From Blastomonas aquatica (GTDB taxonomy: Bacteria > Pseudomonadota > Alphaproteobacteria > Sphingomonadales > Sphingomonadaceae): 64,000 bases of DNA. The notes beneath the pieces were generated by a model. The model saw nothing but the letters and a program-made list of their open reading frames with translations, ran no database searches and was not told the DNA's origin. The stretch covers positions 186,001 through 250,000 of the forward strand of contig NZ_BMGD01000001.1 of the NCBI RefSeq assembly GCF_014639875.1. Reading direction: 5' to 3'. The first letter of the stretch is position 1; every line of letters starts with the position of its first letter. Of this stretch, positions 61,440-64,000 are shown in pieces. The position numbers were made by a program, and so were the translations under genes.

Positions 61440-61967
61440 TTACGCGAGCGTGCCGCTGCGCGAGCGTGCAGGGTTGTACCCACCTGCACCAAACAGAACG
61501 TCGCGCACCTGATCGCTCGACAGACCGGTTGCGGCCGCATCAACCGAAACAAAGATACCGCCATTGTTCAGCCGGTCTTCGTAATGGCTCGCATCATTCT
61601 TATCGACACCATGGTTGGTCAGCAGACCGGCGATCCCGCCAGCAGCCGCGCCAATTGCGGTGCCGGTGATCGCTGCGCCACCGACCGCAGCTTCGGCAAT
61701 AACGCCTGCTGCAACGAACGGGCCGACACCGGGGATCGCCAGGGCTGCGATGCCCAGCAGCGCGCCTGCGCCCGCGCCGAGCGCAGCCTTGCCGACCACA
61801 TCGGTCGCCTTGTCTTCACCCGCGCCATCTGTCGTGCTGTTCTTGCCGTTTTCACGCGCAATCACCGAGATCGCGCTGTCAGTGACACCTGCCGAGCGCA
61901 ACTGCGCAACTGCGTGTTCAGCCTGGCCGTGGTCGTCAAATATTGCGGATACAAAATCGTTATTCAT
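61440..61967 (-). CDS. YflT-like general stress protein with glycine-zipper region
   Basis: 175 residues from ATG 61967 (AGGAGAGACCC upstream). N-terminal YflT-like domain (FVSAIFDDHGQAEHAVAQLRSAGVTDSAISVIAR), then a Gly/Ala-rich hydrophobic stretch (about 60-115, ALGAGAGALLGIAALAIPG) of glycine-zipper type, and a C-terminal HYEDRLNNGGIFVSVDA. Family members are stress-induced. A GGAAC-N16-CGTA sequence lies 36-60 bases upstream. Confidence 0.82.
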   Translation of the reverse strand: MNNDFVSAIFDDHGQAEHAVAQLRSAGVTDSAISVIARENGKNSTTDGAGEDKATDVVGKAALGAGAGALLGIAALAIPGVGPFVAAGVIAEAAVGGAAITGTAIGAAAGGIAGLLTNHGVDKNDASHYEDRLNNGGIFVSVDAAATGLSSDQVRDVLFGAGGYNPARSRSGTLA

Positions 61968-62002
61968 GGGTCTCTCCTCGTTTCCCGTCTTGATAGGAAA
62001 CG

Positions 62003-62027
62003 TACGGCGCATCATGACGACCGTTCC
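62003..62027 (-). promoter_or_regulatory. Candidate EcfG-type general stress promoter
   Basis: On the minus strand GGAAC (62027-62023), 16 bases, then CGTA (62006-62003). The EcfG consensus is GGAAC-N16/17-CGTT, so the last base differs. Position 36-60 bases before the stress gene ATG fits a promoter. Confidence 0.4.
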
Positions 62028-62094
62028 TTCGGTCTGTCGCAAAAGCGCCCAAACACCTCATATGTTTCTGTTTTCATCTGAAATTCGTCGCGCA

Positions 62095-62472
62095 TCAGCT
62101 TTCGGAAAAAGCCCAGAATGCAATAATCAGCGCTACCGTCGACGCTGCCAGGAACCACGACAGCAGCCGGAGCCGCATGGGGGCGACCGAATCCACTTTG
62201 TGGGCTTCGAGCCTGTCAATGATCCGGCACGCACGCCGCTCTGCCGAAATGAATATGCCGATCGCGATGACCAGAAACATCGTCGCGATCAGCTTGGGCG
62301 CCCAGGTGGGCTCCATCGCCCCAAACAGCGCATTGAAGCCGAGCGCGATGCCCACTGCTGCCATTCCGGTCCTGAGCCACCCCGCAAAGCTGCGCTCATG
62401 CGCCAGCACGGTGCGATCTTCGGCGAGGTCAGTGCGATCCTCGGCCAGCCCGGTACGATCTTCCGTGCTCAT
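62095..62472 (-). CDS. DUF202 (YidH) family membrane protein
   Basis: 125 residues, three membrane helices, DUF202 signature LAHERSFAGWLRTGMAAVGIALGFNALF. The N-terminus carries a short tandem repeat, EDRTxLA three times (residues 4-24). The start at 62472 overlaps the DUF421 stop (ATGA). Function unknown; common in stress-related gene sets. Confidence 0.88.
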   Translation of the reverse strand: MSTEDRTGLAEDRTDLAEDRTVLAHERSFAGWLRTGMAAVGIALGFNALFGAMEPTWAPKLIATMFLVIAIGIFISAERRACRIIDRLEAHKVDSVAPMRLRLLSWFLAASTVALIIAFWAFSES

Positions 62473-62975
62473 GCCTGGGGATCCGGAAAGGCCGTGCGGG
62501 TGCCCGCTTTTTCCTGAGAGACGACACTGAACGTCCCGTCGGTTTCCAGAAAAACAGCAGCAATATCGTTCAGATCTCCGAAGCCGTTGCTGCGCACGGC
62601 ACACAAGACCTCTTCGCGCGTGACCCGCTCTTTCCTCAGCGCATCGCGATCAATCACGCCATCGCGCAGCAAATACCGCGCCTCGGCTTTAGCAAGCTTT
62701 TCGATCGTCTTGGACCTGACCGACAAGGTGGCGATGCCATATTGCAGGACAACCAACACCACAAACGCCGCGACCCCCTCAACCAGCGCGACATCTTTGC
62801 TTAACAGGATAGTGGCCAATATCGAGCCCAGGGCGACTGTCACGACCAGATCGAACGCGCTCATCTTGGCGAGCGTGCGTTTCCCGCTGATCCGCAGGAT
62901 CGCGATGATGGCGCAATAGGCCAGAGTGCCGAGGATCAAGACCTGAATGATCCCGTCCCAACTGTCAAAGAACAT
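62469..62975 (-). CDS. DUF421 (YcaP/YetF-like) membrane protein
   Basis: 168 residues. N-terminal helices (IIQVLILGTLAYCAIIAILRISGKRTLAKMSAFDLVVTVALGSILATILL) match DUF421, with a cytoplasmic C-terminal domain (LAKAEARYLLRDGVIDRDALRKERVTREEVLCAVR). Members occur in general stress and spore membranes; role unclear. Co-translated with DUF202. Confidence 0.9.
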   Translation of the reverse strand: MFFDSWDGIIQVLILGTLAYCAIIAILRISGKRTLAKMSAFDLVVTVALGSILATILLSKDVALVEGVAAFVVLVVLQYGIATLSVRSKTIEKLAKAEARYLLRDGVIDRDALRKERVTREEVLCAVRSNGFGDLNDIAAVFLETDGTFSVVSQEKAGTRTAFPDPQA

Positions 62976-63006
62976 CGGCGTCGTCCTGCCCCTGTTTTAA
63001 CCGAAC

Positions 63007-63038
63007 GACGGGCACCACCTGCATCAGTGGTACCCGTC
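63007..63038 (-). terminator. Inverted repeat after the ferritin-like gene
   Basis: GACGGGcACCAC (63007-63018) and GTGGTaCCCGTC (63027-63038) pair over 12 positions with one mismatch and an 8-base loop, 22 bases past the DUF892 gene stop. Followed on the minus strand by GTTCGGTTAAAA rather than a T-run. Confidence 0.5.
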
Positions 63039-63059
63039 GCGGAAATCTATCAGGTAAGA

Positions 63060-63563
63060 TCAATCTTCCTTGGCGTCGATGTTGACATTGGTTTCAGCCA
63101 GCTTGGTCATATATTCGTCGCTGCCGTAGATTTCCTTGGTGGCCTTGTTCAGCGCCTTGACGGCCTTTTTAAGATTAAGGGCCTCGGCGAAGGCCGCCGC
63201 TGTACCGAACCCGGCAATGCCGTAATGGCTCATCCGCTGGAACTGCGCGATCACCACCGCATCGAGCACGGGGCCCTTGTCCGGCGCATCTTCGGTCGTG
63301 TGCTTGATCGCCTCTGCGACCAGGCCTTCCATGCCCTTGCAATGTTCCTTCTTCACCTTCTCGTCGGATTCCTCGAGCAGGTCTTTGAGGATCTGGGTAT
63401 GCGCGGCGATCCCCTCCTGCGATTTGGTCAGCATGTCCTTAAGATCGGAATCGCTGACCTTTGAGGTCATCTTCTTGACCGCCTTCGCCATTTGGTCGTT
63501 GGCCGACCACAGATCCTGCAGTTCGCCGGTGTAAAGGTCGGTCAGATTTTCGGGTGCGGACAT
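63060..63563 (-). CDS. DUF892 (YciE/YciF-like) ferritin-like protein
   Basis: 167 residues. Ferritin-like four-helix bundle of the DUF892 group: LTDLYTGELQDLWSANDQMAKAV, SHQ-type IAAHTQILKDLLEE, CKGMEGLVAEA, VIAQFQRMSHYGIAGFGTAAAFAEAL. Glu and His residues of the dimetal site are kept. Family members are induced by osmotic and general stress. GGAGAACACCCG precedes the ATG. Confidence 0.92.
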   Translation of the reverse strand: MSAPENLTDLYTGELQDLWSANDQMAKAVKKMTSKVSDSDLKDMLTKSQEGIAAHTQILKDLLEESDEKVKKEHCKGMEGLVAEAIKHTTEDAPDKGPVLDAVVIAQFQRMSHYGIAGFGTAAAFAEALNLKKAVKALNKATKEIYGSDEYMTKLAETNVNIDAKED

Positions 63564-63605
63564 CGGGTGTTCTCCTGGGCGTCAAAAGGTGCGCCATCCC
63601 GGATC

Positions 63606-63630
63606 TACGAGAGCGCCATGGCGCAGTTCC
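63606..63630 (-). promoter_or_regulatory. Candidate EcfG-type general stress promoter
   Basis: On the minus strand GGAAC (63630-63626), 16 bases, then CGTA (63609-63606), ending 43 bases before the DUF892 gene ATG. The identical spacing and CGTA variant occur at 62003-62027. Confidence 0.4.
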
Positions 63631-63735
63631 TGCTCACCTGCGAAAACTATCCTACGTTAGGACGATTGTGCACCTGGACACGATCACCTTTGGTTGAGCA
63701 TCATCGTTTCGATATTTTGCACGTTCTTGATATTT

Positions 63736-63749
63736 TTGACCTCCGTCAA
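63736..63749 (+). promoter_or_regulatory. FNR-type box upstream of hemN
   Basis: TTGACCTCCGTCAA is a perfect dyad TTGAC-N4-GTCAA, matching the FnrL pattern TTGAY-N4-RTCAA. It ends 34 bases before the hemN ATG. hemN is a well-known FNR target in proteobacteria. Confidence 0.7.
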
Positions 63750-63783
63750 TGTGACGGTCTGATGCGCGGCATAAAACCCCCTC

Positions 63784-64000
63784 ATGTGGACCTATCACCC
63801 CGACCTGCTCGCCCGGCCCGTTCCGCGGTACACCAGCTACCCCACGGCAGCGGACTTCGTCGATCAAGTGGGCGAGACTGAATATGCAGAAGCTCTGGAT
63901 CGCATGGCATCGGCGACCCCGCTCTCTTTGTATGTCCACATTCCCTATTGCGACCAGATCTGCTGGTATTGCGGCTGCAACACCGGTGCTGCCAATCGCA
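63784..64000 (+). CDS. hemN: Oxygen-independent coproporphyrinogen III oxidase, N-terminal part
   Basis: 72 codons, open at the window edge. Radical-SAM enzyme that decarboxylates coproporphyrinogen III under low oxygen. MWTYHPDLLARPVPRYTSYP start and LYVHIPYCDQICWYCGCNT with cluster cysteines C56, C60, C63 are unmistakable. Its placement next to the cco operon and its FNR-type box fit microaerobic haem synthesis. Confidence 0.95.
   Translation, partial: MWTYHPDLLARPVPRYTSYPTAADFVDQVGETEYAEALDRMASATPLSLYVHIPYCDQICWYCGCNTGAANR

Noticed and set aside
1-64000. tRNA, rRNA, tmRNA, RNase P RNA, CRISPR arrays and insertion sequences
   Set aside because: No cloverleaf with a GGTTCGAATCC-type arm outside coding sequence, no rRNA cores, no regularly spaced direct repeats with unique spacers, and no transposase-like protein were found by reading.

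Overview
The window is a compact, high-GC chromosomal segment from an alphaproteobacterium, most probably a member of the Sphingomonadaceae. The evidence is gene content and order (leuS-lptE-holA, smr-mltA-timA-secB, fnrL-ompW-ccoNOQPGHIS-hemN), an APS-type CysH with a ferredoxin-type sulfite reductase, and GC-rich palindromic elements of a kind I associate with sphingomonads. I cannot fix the genus. No rRNA, tRNA, CRISPR array, prophage or insertion sequence was recognised.

Layout. 1-6.7 kb: a truncated secreted protein, the divergent pair yggS / thiE-like with start codons inside one perfect inverted repeat, a three-gene tadG-tadE-tadE pilus-type operon, a ~500-bp stretch without a convincing gene, a secreted protein and a DUF3576 lipoprotein. 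6.7-18.4 kb: housekeeping genes (leuS, lptE, holA, msrB, smr, mltA, timA, secB, murJ, trpS, a DUF4136 lipoprotein). Palindromic repeats lie in the lptE leader and inside the smr reading frame. 18.4-26.3 kb: dut-coaBC, a small membrane protein, metZ, and a large YadA-like trimeric autotransporter followed by a small secreted protein. 26.3-33.5 kb: an astD-like dehydrogenase, the assimilatory sulfate operon cobA-DUF2849-cysI-rid-DUF934-cysH (with an unexpected Rid-family gene), a BLUF photoreceptor and a small secreted protein. 33.5-44.2 kb: amidohydrolase, FabH-like synthase, SDR, cupin, GFA and DUF2505 proteins, LysE exporter, nitronate monooxygenase-like protein, lysC, ubiG, and a hicA-hicB pair with hicA frameshifted. 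44.2-51.8 kb: dnaB, UPF0262, a GH25-like protein with altered active-site residues, cdd, dcd, an enoyl-reductase-like protein, a protein phosphatase and a secreted M28 peptidase. 51.8-61.4 kb: the low-oxygen respiration island, with FnrL, OmpW, a perfect FNR box, and the complete ccoNOQP-ccoGHIS set for cbb3 oxidase. 61.4-64 kb: a stress cluster (YflT-like glycine-zipper protein, DUF202, DUF421, DUF892 ferritin-like) with candidate general-stress promoters, then the start of hemN behind another FNR-type box.

How the genes fit together. FnrL is a predicted oxygen-sensing Fe-S regulator whose likely sites lie in front of ompW/ccoN and hemN. It would link oxygen limitation to the high-affinity oxidase and to oxygen-independent haem synthesis. 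CobA makes the sirohaem precursor needed by CysI, and CysH supplies its sulfite. The stress genes at the right end share a GGAAC-N16-CGTA pattern close to the EcfG consensus. The clearest oddities are the bidirectional, apparently leaderless yggS/thiE start region, the lptE ribosome-binding site inside a 30-bp perfect dyad, a palindromic element translated in frame within smr, the Rid gene inside the sulfate operon, the HicA-HicB frameshift fusion, and the GH25 homologue with replaced catalytic acids. I found no wholly new multi-gene system.
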